Shown in pieces: positions 22,351 to 34,282 of a DNA stretch of 64,000 nt. The notes beneath the pieces were generated by a model. That model saw only the letters and a program-made list of their open reading frames with translations, was not told the origin of the DNA and made no database searches. The stretch is taken from assembly GCA_037127255.1 (NCBI GenBank), contig JBANSL010000004.1, forward strand, positions 8,432,001 through 8,496,000, written 5' to 3'. The first letter of the stretch is position 1, and each line of letters starts with the position of its first letter. The DNA is from Persicaria tinctoria. Lineage: Eukaryota; Streptophyta; Magnoliopsida; Caryophyllales; Polygonaceae. The position numbers and the translations under genes are program-made.

Positions 22351-23634
22351 TCAATGTGGTGGTGGAAATTGGGTTTGCCACCCAAAGGGTGCCCAAGCGT
22401 TGAATTGGGCCATGATCTCCTCGTGATTCTTTCGTTGTTGCTCCATGAGGATGTTATGGTTCTCCGCAATTTGTCGGTCCGTGGCATCTTGACGCTCGGT
22501 GATTTGACGGAAGGCACTCTCAAAATAGCCATGAGAGGGAAATCCATCATAAGACTCGCCATGGTATCCTCCATGTGAAGAACTAGCTCCCCCGCCATAA
22601 GACATTTGTGGATGGAATGTCTCCACTTGCATTACCGGCTCATACTCCATGTCCGTCGGTTCTTCATAAGGCTCCTCATTAGCATCTCCTTCGTTGGCGT
22701 TCGGAGGTGGGCCAAATGGTGGAGCGCCGGATGGAATATATAAATCGGCGGGAGACGGACCGGTGGGAAGTGGACGAGGGAGGACCAAAGTGTGGGACTT
22801 GTTGACCCCGGCATACCAAATGAATCTCCCCGCATAATCACCTTCCCTCACGATGTTAGCCTTCTTTAGCGAAGCCAAATTGAGCCTATAGTTGTCCGAA
22901 CAAGGGACATAGGCATTCAAATCAATGTCGAGCTCCAAAGCAAGCAAAGTAATTAAGCCTCCAAAGCCAATCTTCACCTCTTCCTTCCTTGAATGCTTTT
23001 TAGTAGCCTCGGCACAAGCGGAAAAGAAGAGCTCTACCCAATCCGGGGTGTCATGTGCTTCGGGCAACAAGCAAGTCATTCATGCCCAACTTCCTTTGGA
23101 AACCTTGTTGATCTCGGCATGCCCGAAAAAAGTGTTGTTTAGGACCTTGTGGCAAAGTCTAAGGGAAGGGTGGACGATGCTATAATTGTAGTCATTGCCG
23201 GAGGTCATGACCTTTTGTGTGACTTCAAACCATCGTTCTTGAGGGGTGGAGCTACGAGGCAATTCAGACCAACGGGCGGAGGGATTGCCCGTGATCCCAA
23301 ACACATTCTTCAATTCTTCAAAAATCATAGTTTGATTTGCCCCACCCAATCGAAAAGTAAAACTATCCTCACTAGCCATTGCAAAGGTAGCCAAAAACTC
23401 TCTCACCAAATCCGGATAAGTACGGACACACTTGTCTACCAAGCCATCAATATCCCCAATCCCCATAAATGTCCGCACACTCTCCTCAAGTCCCAATAAT
23501 CTCAATGTAGGGATATCAAAAAATTTCGTCGAAACATACCGACGAGCATCAAGATCATCCCACCTAGTCCTTTGAGCTCTAGTCAATCCTCTAGGCCTAA
23601 CCATTGGTGGAGAAGCCATAAAAATTATAATCAA
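22351..23634 (-). pseudogene. Athila-type ORF downstream of pol, one nonsense codon
   Basis: 427 codons interrupted only by TGA at 23080-23082, directly followed by ATG. The N-terminal half, with ARRYVSTKFFDIPTLRLLGL and TYPDLVREFLATF, resembles the ATHILA ORF-1 family. The C-terminal third is Pro/Gly/Glu-rich and ends in a Gln/Glu-rich helix-like segment (RQITERQDATDRQIAENHN). It has no membrane segment, so it is not obviously an envelope. Its function is unknown. Confidence 0.75.
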
Positions 23635-23639
23635 AGGAT

Positions 23640-24392
23640 GGAGATCGAGAACTCACAAACAAAGCGACTCACTGCAGGATTCTCGCTGGCAGCGAGTGGT
23701 GTCCCGCTGGCAGCGACTTGAGTCAGGCCGGAGGAGCTGCGATATGGGTGTGATTCGCTGACAGCGAAGTCTACTCGCTGGCAGCGACCAGGGTGACACC
23801 GACGAGCTCCGGAGCTGCTTCGTAGTGGATGCGACTCGCTGGTAGCGACTGGTGCTCGCTGGCAGCGACTCGGATCAAGGGAGAGCTGCTGCTTCGCTGG
23901 TGGCGGCTGTGGTGGCGGCTACTGTTCCGCGGGAGCGAGTCGGAGCTTCCGAAACTCCGGCGTCGTTGTCCAGACGTCGGAATTCAAAAATTTCTTCATG
24001 AAAGTTGCCCAACTCGACCCGATCTACTCAATGGCGGAAGAAGAAAAGGTATTTGGGTGATTTTGTGGTTATGTGGTGGTTGATGGGTGGTCGGAATGTG
24101 GAAAACGTGGTGTGGTTGCGTAGATCGGCTCGTCGGGAGTCGGAATCCGGTGCCGGAATTGGTTTTCGGGGTGGTGGAGATGATGAACTGGCTATGGAGG
24201 TGGGAAGCTTGGAGGTTCTCTAATGGAGCTTTAATGGGGTTTTGTAGAGAGGAGGAAGAAGATGGAGGAGGAAGAAGATGGTAAAAATGGAAGGTGGGGG
24301 AAATGTGAAATATGAATAATGGGTAAAAAGGAAAGTGGTTAAAAGGTAAGTGGGTAAAAAGGGGTAAATGGAGTTTCCAAAAAATAATTTAT

Positions 24393-24431
<39 letters not shown>

Positions 24432-24829
24432 AATCCGGATGGGGGGTCCCAGGTCTGGGAAGGACGAAGGAACTCGCTGCCAGCGGGTTCGGTTCGCTGG
24501 CAGCGAGTCGTGCTGTTTTGCCCGGCTTCTCCTGGGTCACTGATGGCCGATCTCGCTGGTAGCGAATTGGATTCGCTGCCAGCGAAAACTGCCCAGTGCT
24601 TCCTTTTTCCGACTTCCTCTCTTAACCCTGCAAGGTTAGCTCCACACTTCTCCGAAAAGAAATCTATCTAATAAAATAAGGAAATTTCTAGCCTAATTAG
24701 ATAAATAAAATAAAAAAACTAACACTAATTAAATAATTATGAAATTGAAATTGCAGGACAAAAACATACCTCGGGTTGCCTCCCGAGAAGCGCCCTTGTT
24801 TTATGTCGTAGGCTCGACGGTATGACCCC
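23640..24829 (-). repeat. spacer dense in CGCTGGCAGCG modules
   Basis: Non-coding spacer between pol and the downstream ORF. About ten variants of the palindrome (CGCTGGCAGCG, CGCTGGTAGCG, CGCTGACAGCG) occur in 23685-23890, and four more in 24473-24590. A T33 run lies at 24395-24427. Confidence 0.85.
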
Positions 24830-27800
24830 TCAATGGGTCTCCTTTGTAGGCTCTTGGAGGTTCATCTCCTCCATGATTTTGTCGGAGAAGCCATCATAGT
24901 AGCGTTTTAGCCGGTGGCCATTTACTTTGAACACGTGTGCATTCTCCTCATCCTTGATTTCTACCTCTCCATGTGGATATATGTGCATGATGGTGTAGGG
25001 ACCTCTCCATTTTGAGCGTAGCTTTCCCGGAAAAAGATTAAGGCGAGATTGGTAGAGAAGTACCTTGTCGCTTACCTTAAAGTCCTTTCTCAAGATGTGC
25101 TTGTCATGCCATGCTTTGGTCTTTTCTTTGTAAGTGATGGCATTGTCATATGCATCCCAACGAATCTCCTCTAATTCTTGAACTTGGAGCTTGCGGAATT
25201 CGCCAACCTTATCTATTCTCATGTTGCCCTCTTTCACCGCCCAATAGGCCTTGTGTTGGAGTTCTACCGGAAGATGACATGATTTTCCATAAACTAAGCG
25301 ATAAGGAGACATACCTATTGGTGTTTTGTAGGCCGTGCGATAGGCCCAAAGAGCATCATCTAGCCGTTGGCTCCAATCTTTTCGGTTTGGTGCAACCGTC
25401 TTCTCCAAGATTCTCTTAATCTCTCTATTTGACACTTCGGCTTGCCCATTGGTTTGAGGGTGATAGGCGGTGGATACCCTATGTGTGACATGATATTTCT
25501 TCAAGAGGGCGGCCACCGTCTTGTTGCAAAAGTGGGTACCTCGATCACTAATTAATGCACGTGGAATACCAAATCTAGTGAACAAGTCCTTAAGGAATCC
25601 TGAAACAACTTTAGAATCGTCAGTTTTGGTGGCCTTCGCCTCCACCCATTTGGAGACGTAGTCCACCGCAAGTAAGATATAAAGAGTCCCAAAGGAACTA
25701 GGAAAAGGTCCCATGAAATCAATCCCCCAAACATCAAAAATTTCACAAAACATCATCCTAGTTTGAGGCATCTCATTCCTAGTTGCAATATTCCCCATGC
25801 GTTGGCACCGATCACAAGATTTACAAAAAGCATATGCATCACGAAAAATCGTGGGCCAATAGAATCCCGAATCAAGTACCTTCTTAACCGTTTTGTTTGG
25901 TCCAAAGTGTCCTCCACATGCATAAGAATGACAAAAGCTAAGGACGGACATTACCTCATTATCCGGAAGGCATCGCCGAATGATTTGATCCGCATAATGC
26001 TTCCAAAGAAATGGATCGTCCCAAACATAGAATCGGGCGTTGTGGCGAATCTTGTCTTTCTTGTACTTGGGAAAGTTTGGTGGAAACTCCTTCGTGACAA
26101 GAAAATTGACTATGTCCGCGAACAATGGCCGAGGAACGTTGGCTGCCATCAAAGATAAAGGAGAAAAGGAGTCCGGACATACTTTCTGGGCAGAATCCGC
26201 TGGGAGCGAGTCGGGTTCGCTGGCAGCGAATGGAGTCAGAATGTGAGCTGGTGTCGGCGACTGGAGAGGTTCGCTGGTGACTTGACTCGCTGGTAGCGGG
26301 TTGGGTTCGCTGGCAGCGAATGGTGTCCGCTGGCTTACAGGAGCGTTCGCTGTCAGCGAGTCTTCAGCACGACTTGAAACGAAGTGTAGAGTTTCGTCCA
26401 GAAATTCTCCAAGTGCTTGTAGCTTCTCCCCCACACTATTTGGGTGCACAATGCGGCTAAGGTGATCGGCCACATAGTTTTCCGCGCCCCTCTTGTCTTT
26501 GATTTCGATGTCGAACTCGCTCAAAAGCAAGATCCACCGAATAAGCCTTGGTTTGGCGTCCTTCTTCTTCATGAGGTACCTAAGGGCTGCATGGTCGGAG
26601 TAAATTATTACCTTTGCACCTAGCAAGTATGCGCGGAACTTGTCCAAGGCGAACACCACGGCCAATAGCTCCTTCTCCGTGGTTGTATAGTTCCGTTGGG
26701 CTCCATTTAGCATCATTGAAGCATAGTAGATGACGTGTGAGGCTTTGTCTATCCTTTGTCCAAGAACCGCTCCGACGGCGTAGTCGCTAGCATCACACAT
26801 TAGCTCGAATGGGAGGGTCCACACCGGGGCTTGAATGATTGGTGCGGTGACAAGACGACTTCTCAACTCGTGGAAAGCCTCCTTACACTTCTCATCAAAC
26901 TCAAATATGGTGTCCTTCTTGAGGAGTTCACAAAGAGGTGCAGTGATCTTGGAAAAATCCTTGATGAATCGGCGATAGAATCCTGCATGACCAAGGAAAG
27001 AGCGAACTTCGCGCACATTAGTAGGGCAAGGCAAAGATTGAATGATGTCAATCTTTGCCTTGTCAACCTCAATTCCCTTTCGGGAGACAATGTGACCTAA
27101 AACAATCCCTTGCTCAAGCATAAAGTGACATTTTTCGGAATTCAAAACCAAATTTGTTTCAACACATCTTTTTAAAACCAATGCCAAATGGTCTAAGCAA
27201 GAGTTGAAGTCATCGCCATGAACGGTAAAGTCATCCATAAAAACTTCAATGAACTTTTCAATATACTCGGAGAAAATACTTACCATACACCTTTGGAATG
27301 TACCCGGAGCATTGCATAGTCCAAAAGGCATTCGGCGATATGCAAAAGTGCCAAAAGGACATGTGAATGTTGTTTTCTCTTGGTCCTCCGGTGCGATGGC
27401 AATTTGAAAGTAGCCCGAGTAGCCATCCAAGAAACAATAGTAAGCTCTTCCGGCGAGGCGCTCCACCATTTGGTCAATAAATGGGAGAGGGAAGTGGTCC
27501 TTGCGAGTCTCTGCGTTCAATTTACGATAGTCGATGCAAACTCTCCATCCGGTTTGGACTCGCGTGGGCACTAGCTCTCCTTCTTTGTTCTCTACGACCG
27601 TGATGCCTCCTTTCTTTCGAACAACCTGCGTAGGACTAACCCATTTACTATCGGAGATAGGATAGATCATACCGGCTTGTAGTAGCTTTAGAACTTCCTT
27701 CTTGACCACCTCCATCATTGGTGGGTTGAGTCTCCTTTGGGGTTGTCTTGATGGTTTGGCTCCTTCCTCCAAAAGTATGCGATGCATGCACATGGTTGGG

Positions 27801-30625
27801 CTTATTCCTTTGATGTCCGCAATTGTCCATCCAAGGGCCGTCTTGTGTTCCTTAAGCACCGCTATCAACCTCTCCTCTTGCTCAAGAGTGAGCTTATTTG
27901 ATATGATGACCGGCAAGGTATCTCCATCACCCAAGAAGGCATACTTGAGGTGATCCGGCAATGGTTTAAGCTCTATCACGGGTGCCTGAACAATAGAAGG
28001 TAAAAGCCTCTCGCTTGGGAGGGTTAGTGTTAATGCATCATTTCTTTGGTGAGTATGTTGTGCCTCTAATGCTCCCAAAACTTCATGCAAGTAAGGTGAA
28101 ATAGAATATTCAAGTTTAAGCTCATCTAGAGGGGTTTGTAAAGCTACTTGCAATTCATCTTTCCCATTAAGCTCAAAAACATCTTCCACACAAGGTTCAA
28201 TAGTATCAATAGCAAATAAAGAGTGTTCATCATGAGGATACTTCATTGCATCAAATATGCAATACTCTACCTTTTCGCCATCGAACTCCATAGTGAGTGA
28301 ACCGGCATAGACATCGATCTTTGTTCGGGCGGTCCTTAGGAAGGGTCTACCCAAGAGGATAGGTGCCTCCGCTACTCCATGCTCCATGTCCAAAACAAAG
28401 AAATCTGCGGGAAAGATTAGCTTGTCCACCATAACTAAAACATCTTTTACAAACCCCCTAGGATAGATTTGAGAACGATTTGCCAATTGGATCACAACTC
28501 TTGTTTCTTGCAAAGCACCAAGACCAAGCGATTTATAGAGGGAGTATGAGATAACATTGATGGATGCTCCTAAATCTAGCAAGGCATGATTAAATTTAGC
28601 ATCTCCAATTGTGCAAGGAATAGTAAACATACCCGGATCGCTACACTTTTCGGGCATACGCCTTTCTAACATAGCGGAGACATGTTCACTTACTTGAACT
28701 TTTTGCTTCCCCTTCAACTTTTGATTCCTCTTGACCGTGGATAATTCCTTTAAAAACTTTGCATAACGAGGAATAGCTTTAACTAGTTTGAGTAGGGGGA
28801 TGTTTACCTCACACTTGGCGAATGTTTCGAAGAGTTCGGTGTCGCTCTCCGGCCTCCTTGGATTCCTCAAAGCCTCGGGAAAGGGTGCCACCGGCTTAAA
28901 ATCGTCAAGAGGAGGTTTGGAATCGGCAATAGCGTGTCCGGATGTGGGGACGTCAGTTTTCTGGGCAGAATCCGCTGGCAGCGAGTCGTGTTTCGCTGGT
29001 AGCGAGTCAGGTTCGCTGGCAGCGAGTGGGATTCCGCTGGCAGCGACTGGGATCGTACCTGGTTCAGCAGATGCCTTCACTCCATTCGCTGCCGGCGAGT
29101 CTGGTTTCGCTGTCAGCGGAATTTGCACAGAACTTGTCTCCTCCTTGTTTTCTTCGCAGCCTTCTTCCATAATCTCTTCTAAGGCTTCTTTCTCACCCCT
29201 AGGTGCGACAAACAGTTCCTTACCGCTCCTTAGGGTGATGGCGCTCACGTTCTCCCTTGGGTTGACCACCACTTGTGGTGGTAGCTTGCCCGAATCCTTT
29301 GCTTGTAGTTCTCCAATTGCTTGAGCCATTTGGCCCATCATCTTCTCTTGTGCATTCATCTTCTCCGTTTGAGCTTTGAGGGTTTCTAGAATGAGCTTGT
29401 ATGGATCCTCACCTTGTTGATTAGCTTGAGGAGCCCCCCTTTGACGATTATCATAGGGTGCTCTATATTGGGGTCCTCCTTGTTGATAGGGAGGTTGTTG
29501 TTGTTGATTGAACCGGCCACCATAACCTTGTTGTTGAAAATTAGAATTATAGAGATTATTACCATAGTTGCGGCGTGGACCGTAGTCTCCCATAGCATTG
29601 ACCTCCATGGCTCCATCTTGCACGTCGGGACATTGATCCATAAGATGGGATGGGTCTCCACACAACCCACATGCTTTGAGTTGTTGTTGTTGACCTCTTT
29701 GCAAAGTTAGATTCTTTAGAGCCTCTCTAATCTCCTTAAGCTCGTTTTGCATGCTTGATGTTGGGGAGTCCAAGTGTAAGACTCCTCTAGCTCCATGAGA
29801 CCTTCGATATTGTTGAGACGCATTAGCAAGCTCCTCAAATATCTCCATAGCTTCCTCCGGTGTTTTGTTTAGGATGTTCCCTCCACTAGCCGAGTTAACC
29901 ATTCCACGATCGTGATCGAGTAGCCCCTCATAAAGATATAGGACCAAATCGTCCTCCGAAAAGCCATGATAGGGACAACTAGCTTTTAGCTTCTTGAATC
30001 TCTCCACATATTCGTAGAGAGTCTCCGTGGCCGATTGCTCAATGCTTGATATCTCCTTCTTCAAAATATTGTGTCTAGTGGCGGGGAAGTATTTGCGCAA
30101 GAAGGCCTTTTTCATCTCCATCCATGTAGTAATGCTCTCCGTGGGTAAATAATAGAGCCAATCGTTGGCCGCATCCTTCAAAGTGAATGGGAAGGCCCTT
30201 AACATCATTTGATCCTCCGTGATGCCTTGAGGTCTCAAACGATCGCATATTCCGTGAAACTCCGCAAGGTGCTTGTTTGGGTCCTCTCCACTCATGCCAT
30301 GGAACATTGGAAAAAGATGGACCCATGGTGACTTGAATTCAAACTTGGTGCCCTCCGGGATTGTTGGGAGCCTAATAGCCAATGGTTGTGTTTGTAAATT
30401 TGGCTCCTTTAGCTCCTTCAAAGTGCGTCGTTGTGGAACCACGAGCACATTGCCGTCGTTTGGCGGTGGTTGATTGTTGTTGTTGTTGTCGTCCATCTCT
30501 TCTTTGTTTTCCGGGTTGGATGAGTGCTCTCTTCGCAACCTAGAAGTCGTTCTTTCAATTTCTGGATCAAAAGGTAAGAGATTGGAATTAGTAGAACGAG
30601 TGTGGACCATGCGAGTGATCCACAC
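24830..30625 (-). CDS. gag-pol: Athila-type gag-pol polyprotein, intact
   Basis: 1931 residues with no stop. Retrotransposon Gag (about 90-275); zinc knuckle [14 protein letters not shown] (about 320); protease with DLGAS near 683; RT with FMDD near 1128; RNase H from [13 protein letters not shown] (about 1278); integrase HHCC (about 1560-1608) and catalytic D/D/E near 1637, 1695 and 1728 ([21 protein letters not shown]). The order RT-RNaseH-IN is Gypsy, and the [13 protein letters not shown] phrase is typical of Athila/Tat. Two linkers (about 501-552 and 1418-1475) are translated palindromic modules with recurrent FAASEP and SLPA peptides. The start may be the Met at 30610 (MVHTRS) rather than 30625. 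Confidence 0.95.
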   Translation of the reverse strand: MWITRMVHTRSTNSNLLPFDPEIERTTSRLRREHSSNPENKEEMDDNNNNNQPPPNDGNVLVVPQRRTLKELKEPNLQTQPLAIRLPTIPEGTKFEFKSPWVHLFPMFHGMSGEDPNKHLAEFHGICDRLRPQGITEDQMMLRAFPFTLKDAANDWLYYLPTESITTWMEMKKAFLRKYFPATRHNILKKEISSIEQSATETLYEYVERFKKLKASCPYHGFSEDDLVLYLYEGLLDHDRGMVNSASGGNILNKTPEEAMEIFEELANASQQYRRSHGARGVLHLDSPTSSMQNELKEIREALKNLTLQRGQQQQLKACGLCGDPSHLMDQCPDVQDGAMEVNAMGDYGPRRNYGNNLYNSNFQQQGYGGRFNQQQQPPYQQGGPQYRAPYDNRQRGAPQANQQGEDPYKLILETLKAQTEKMNAQEKMMGQMAQAIGELQAKDSGKLPPQVVVNPRENVSAITLRSGKELFVAPRGEKEALEEIMEEGCEENKEETSSVQIPLTAKPDSPAANGVKASAEPGTIPVAASGIPLAASEPDSLPAKHDSLPADSAQKTDVPTSGHAIADSKPPLDDFKPVAPFPEALRNPRRPESDTELFETFAKCEVNIPLLKLVKAIPRYAKFLKELSTVKRNQKLKGKQKVQVSEHVSAMLERRMPEKCSDPGMFTIPCTIGDAKFNHALLDLGASINVISYSLYKSLGLGALQETRVVIQLANRSQIYPRGFVKDVLVMVDKLIFPADFFVLDMEHGVAEAPILLGRPFLRTARTKIDVYAGSLTMEFDGEKVEYCIFDAMKYPHDEHSLFAIDTIEPCVEDVFELNGKDELQVALQTPLDELKLEYSISPYLHEVLGALEAQHTHQRNDALTLTLPSERLLPSIVQAPVIELKPLPDHLKYAFLGDGDTLPVIISNKLTLEQEERLIAVLKEHKTALGWTIADIKGISPTMCMHRILLEEGAKPSRQPQRRLNPPMMEVVKKEVLKLLQAGMIYPISDSKWVSPTQVVRKKGGITVVENKEGELVPTRVQTGWRVCIDYRKLNAETRKDHFPLPFIDQMVERLAGRAYYCFLDGYSGYFQIAIAPEDQEKTTFTCPFGTFAYRRMPFGLCNAPGTFQRCMVSIFSEYIEKFIEVFMDDFTVHGDDFNSCLDHLALVLKRCVETNLVLNSEKCHFMLEQGIVLGHIVSRKGIEVDKAKIDIIQSLPCPTNVREVRSFLGHAGFYRRFIKDFSKITAPLCELLKKDTIFEFDEKCKEAFHELRSRLVTAPIIQAPVWTLPFELMCDASDYAVGAVLGQRIDKASHVIYYASMMLNGAQRNYTTTEKELLAVVFALDKFRAYLLGAKVIIYSDHAALRYLMKKKDAKPRLIRWILLLSEFDIEIKDKRGAENYVADHLSRIVHPNSVGEKLQALGEFLDETLHFVSSRAEDSLTANAPVSQRTPFAASEPNPLPASQVTSEPLQSPTPAHILTPFAASEPDSLPADSAQKVCPDSFSPLSLMAANVPRPLFADIVNFLVTKEFPPNFPKYKKDKIRHNARFYVWDDPFLWKHYADQIIRRCLPDNEVMSVLSFCHSYACGGHFGPNKTVKKVLDSGFYWPTIFRDAYAFCKSCDRCQRMGNIATRNEMPQTRMMFCEIFDVWGIDFMGPFPSSFGTLYILLAVDYVSKWVEAKATKTDDSKVVSGFLKDLFTRFGIPRALISDRGTHFCNKTVAALLKKYHVTHRVSTAYHPQTNGQAEVSNREIKRILEKTVAPNRKDWSQRLDDALWAYRTAYKTPIGMSPYRLVYGKSCHLPVELQHKAYWAVKEGNMRIDKVGEFRKLQVQELEEIRWDAYDNAITYKEKTKAWHDKHILRKDFKVSDKVLLYQSRLNLFPGKLRSKWRGPYTIMHIYPHGEVEIKDEENAHVFKVNGHRLKRYYDGFSDKIMEEMNLQEPTKETH

Positions 30626-30670
30626 AAAAAGTTGATGATTAAACTACACAAAGAAATCGAATTAAATCTC

Positions 30671-30686
30671 CCCGGCAACGGCGCCA
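30671..30686 (-). promoter_or_regulatory. primer-binding site, tRNA-Asp
   Basis: The complement reads TGGCGCCGTTGCCGGG, complementary to the 3' end of plant tRNA-Asp. It lies 6 bp inside the end of the family A LTR. Confidence 0.93.
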
Positions 30687-30692
30687 AAAACT

Positions 30693-32388
30693 TGACGGCA
30701 TGAAAATCGTTGATTCCCAATCAAATAGTTCCCACTCTCACAAATTAGTATAATTGGCAAGAAAGGGGTCGAATCCTCGGGAGATTTAAGATTTCACAAT
30801 GCAATTTGATCACCAACAAGTAACAAAAGTGGGAAAAGATGCGACTTTTAAATAAGAACGAGTAAAGTAAAGTAAAGATGGAATTTTGTTGTAAAATCAA
30901 GAGTAGAGAACGGTTCCACCCACGAATTCTTTGACATTGGTTGGCTTATCGATCATCGAATTCTTTTCAAGCTATTAACTTTCCTACAAATTCCTCTCGT
31001 CTTGGTTTATATGGATTAAAAGTCCTACGAGTCCAATTAATCCCTTACACCTCAATGCAATCATAACACGGTTAAGATTTAACAAGGAGATAGCACAACA
31101 TCCCAAGAACTTGAGCACATAAATAACACCAATTAAACACGGTAAATCGATGTTTAAGATACATGTCAACTTCCTACATAATCATGCTTCAAACACGGAA
31201 TCCACAATCTTATGCATGCTACTATAGAAATAACGCAAATACGAAAGCATTAAATCTTAGCACGAAATCAATATTATCAAGTTGGCCAAGCAAGATAACA
31301 TCAATAACATAACAATAAGCACAAGGAAGTTGAAGGAATTATAATAGAGGAAAGATAACTTGAATTAAAAACTCACAATTCACCAACCAAGTCTCCGAAA
31401 ACGTAGGTGAAACACTAGGAAAATTAGCCGCTCATGGCTTACCTAAGCTCTCTTCTCTTCTATGGTGATTGCTCCAATTGAAAACTTAATTAAACTAACC
31501 CTAGAACATCCTATTTATAAGCCTAATGTCTTCCATAAAAGGTAGATAAAAGATAGATAAAAGATAGAAATTTCCTAAACAAACTAGATCAAAGATAGAA
31601 CTTTCCTAAATTAATTCAGCGTCGGATTCCGCTGGCAGCGAGAAATTTCCGCTGGCAGCGAATGGCCTTGATTGAGCTTTTATTGGATTTCCGCTACCAA
31701 CTCGCTGGCACACTCGCTGGCAGCGACTTTTCCATGCCTTAGAATTTTTCCATCCTCCTAGGACCCTTCCTTCCGCTTCCGCGACACACTGAACCCGCTG
31801 CCGCGAGCTGGGGCTTCCGCTGCCGCGAGATCTCAAACTCGCTGGAGCGAGTTGTTGAGTCTCGTCGTCCTAGTGCCTTTCGCTGGCAGCGAAATATTTC
31901 CGCGGCAGCGAACGTCTCGCTGCAGCGAGTGATGCCGCTACCAGCGGATGGTGTTGGCTTGCTCGCTTGCTCAGCTTCCTCTCTCGCTGGTCTCTCCTCT
32001 CGCTGGCTCTCTCTTCCCGCGGGCTCTCTCTCGCTGGCTTGCTGGGCTCCAGGCTTCTGGTTCCTTTCGCTGGCAGCGACTGCATCATTCGCTGGCAGCG
32101 ACTGATGCCCAGAAGCTCGATTCTTCATTGTTCTTCCCTCTTTCTTTCTCTTCTCCTTTCTTTCTCTTCTTAGCTTGATTTCTTGACTTCACTTGGCCAT
32201 GTTTAACAGCTTTCCCTTGCTTTCCACCATGTCGGATCTACGATTCTGCACAATTCAACCGAAATAGCGTAGATTCCGAACTTTTCCACAAAAAGAGTTT
32301 TATCTAAATTAACACTAAAACATGCATATTCTACAATGTAAATGCAACTAAATTATCCTATAATGCCCATTAGAAATGTGCATTATCA
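30693..32388 (-). mobile_element. Athila-type LTR (family A), minus orientation
   Basis: 1696 bp, starting TGATAATGCAC at 32388 and ending GCCGTCA at 30693 on the minus strand. It is the inverted, near-identical partner of 4943-6622, with a 16-bp duplication near 32150. Today it has the tRNA-Asp primer site on one side and SIRE 3' UTR on the other. After undoing the inversion it becomes a solo LTR in SIRE with GCTGG on both sides. The 31620-32120 part carries the palindromic modules. Confidence 0.9.
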
Positions 32389-32690
32389 GCTGGTTTTTGG
32401 AAACGTTTTCAAAACATTTGGTAACTTTTGGTGACTGTTTTACCTCCGCCCTTTGTTGAAAGACAAAAAGGGGGAGATGATCGTTAGACCTTGAAAACCT
32501 CTGATTAAAGGTCTTGGAAGACCTTGCCTTTTGATTTATGGTTTTCCGTTGGATAGTTTTTGCATGCTTTAAAATTTTGATCCAACATTTGTCTAACCCT
32601 TGCAGGTACTTAGTCTGATTTTGATTATGATATATCTGTTTGACTAAGTTGCAGGGACGCACAGGTTTTGTCTTTCATCAAGGGGGAGAT
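32389..32690 (+). mobile_element. SIRE 3' untranslated region with polypurine tracts
   Basis: Non-coding continuation of the SIRE element beyond ORF3. Two purine tracts AAAAAGGGGGAGAT (near 32467) and AAGGGGGAGAT (32679-32690) are present. The second abuts the LTR and is the functional plus-strand primer. It begins with GCTGG, the duplicated target of the family A insertion. Confidence 0.85.
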
Positions 32691-33703
32691 TGATAACTCC
32701 CTCCCTTGATGAAAATCGGAATAGATGTTTCAAAGGCTTTGACAGGATGTTTGTGTCAAATGCCTTGGAGCATTAACAGTTGATGAAATACAAAACCTAT
32801 CTTATTATTCGTATATTATTTTATCTTATTATATACTTCCATTATATTATATATATATATGAATGACTAACCATTTCAGGAAGTATAAATCGAGATTACA
32901 TCCTTCCTTACATATTGAAGAGATCAGTTCAAATTAGATCATGGCGTTTCAAAGTATCCTTATATAGAAGATTACAAGATCGAACTGATTCCAAAAGAGC
33001 CGTTGGAGATCTGGTGATGAAGATCCACACGCTCCATGCTATCTCCATGCTAGTATATAAAGGAAAGGAAGGAGAAGACAGAAGAATAAGTGCTACACAC
33101 GAGATTCATTCATTCAAGCGATCTGTCTTCCAAGTGTCTCTCTGCAAAGCGCTCAAATAGTTTATTGTTTATTTCAAAGCCTTTGAGAGTCACTGTGAGC
33201 TTATAGGATATATTCATTTCAAGTGTTACTCGAGAGTTTATAACTCGGGAAGTTGCACTAGGCTATTGATTTGCGAGAGTTAGAGGATTGTGCTAGATAG
33301 CTGAGAGAGGTGGGGCTCTTCTAGATTGGTCTAGGACTCCAAGGGAACGTGAGTTGACTAGATTGCAATTGTATAGGAGAGAGGCTTCTCGGTGAGCTAT
33401 TAGGATCCTAAGCTAAGCATTCAATAAAGCCTTTGAATCCTAGGGTTGTGGAAGAACCATAGGCGGGGACGTAGGCCAGTTGTGCTGAACCTCGTAAACA
33501 ATTACTCGTGTCCTTTACTTACTTGCTTTACCTTATTTCCGCACTTGGTTCGAATTGTTTAACTTTGTGATTCAGGTTTATCTCAAAGGTTTTGGTTCTA
33601 GCTCCAAAAGTCTTGAGACTTTCTGCGAAAAACGGGGATACTCTATTCAACCCCCCTTCTAGAGTATTTCTATATTACATTGTTTTATATTATCGAACCT
33701 TCA
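32691..33703 (+). mobile_element. SIRE 3' LTR
   Basis: 1013 bp, TGATAACTCC to CCTTCA, on the strand opposite to the rest of the element. It is followed directly by GAACT (33704-33708), the duplicate of the flank beyond the 5' LTR at 14977-14981. Confidence 0.92.
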
Positions 33704-34282
33704 GAACTAAATTTAAATATTACCCCTTGTGTTCTTTCAAAACTCTGATGCTCAGGTTAGCCTCTCTCGGTCTTGACGATGTGGTCTTGAGTATTATGCT
33801 TTCTGTGCTTGATTTGAAATGGATGAACTGGCTATGGTTTTCAGTAGAGAGAATCCGAGCCATTGTGTCTGCGGTTAAGGTAATTGTTTCTGTTTTTTAT
33901 TGCTTGGAAAACATCAAGCGGATTCCCACCATAGCTCCCTTGCTTTGTGTGGTGATGAGCTTCATCAAAACTTCTATCAAACCTTTGTTACACAAATACA
34001 AATACAAATCCCAAGATCAAAGAAAAAGTAAACAAAATGTTGTGAAATTTAAATACAGTAAGGAAAGTAAACCCAAGAGTGAGTCTGGGAAAGCAAACTC
34101 TATTGGTAGACTGTATGAGATTCACTCTTGCTGTCTGTTGTGTTTTGCTTGCTGTAGATTCAAGATCATACAGATGAACCATATTTTGCATCAAATAACA
34201 TACCATTGTCTTACATACAAGTTACAAGTTACGTATCAAAATATAGATGTGACCAGTAACTGCCCTTTGAGCAAAAATGAAA
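33704..34282 (+). other. LINE ORF1-ORF2 spacer, right half
   Basis: Sequence between the SIRE 3' LTR and LINE ORF2. The open stretch running from the LTR into this region to 34293 has no domain, and I do not call it a gene. In the pre-inversion order it joins the 14977-15227 flank. Confidence 0.5.

Larger units (their letters stand above)
21500..30692 (-). mobile_element. Athila-type Gypsy element, internal region
   Basis: In minus-strand order: tRNA-Asp primer site, gag-pol, non-coding spacer with palindromic modules and a 33-nt poly(A) (T33 at 24395-24427 on plus), a downstream ORF, a polypurine-like GTGTGGGGGAGGGG at about 22252-22267, then a non-coding tail that stops near 21500 against the decayed Copia. 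The 5' LTR position is filled by 30693-32388. No 3' LTR follows the tail, so the copy is truncated or permuted. The phrase GGGTTGCCTCCCGAG (complement near 24775) is typical of this group. Confidence 0.88.
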
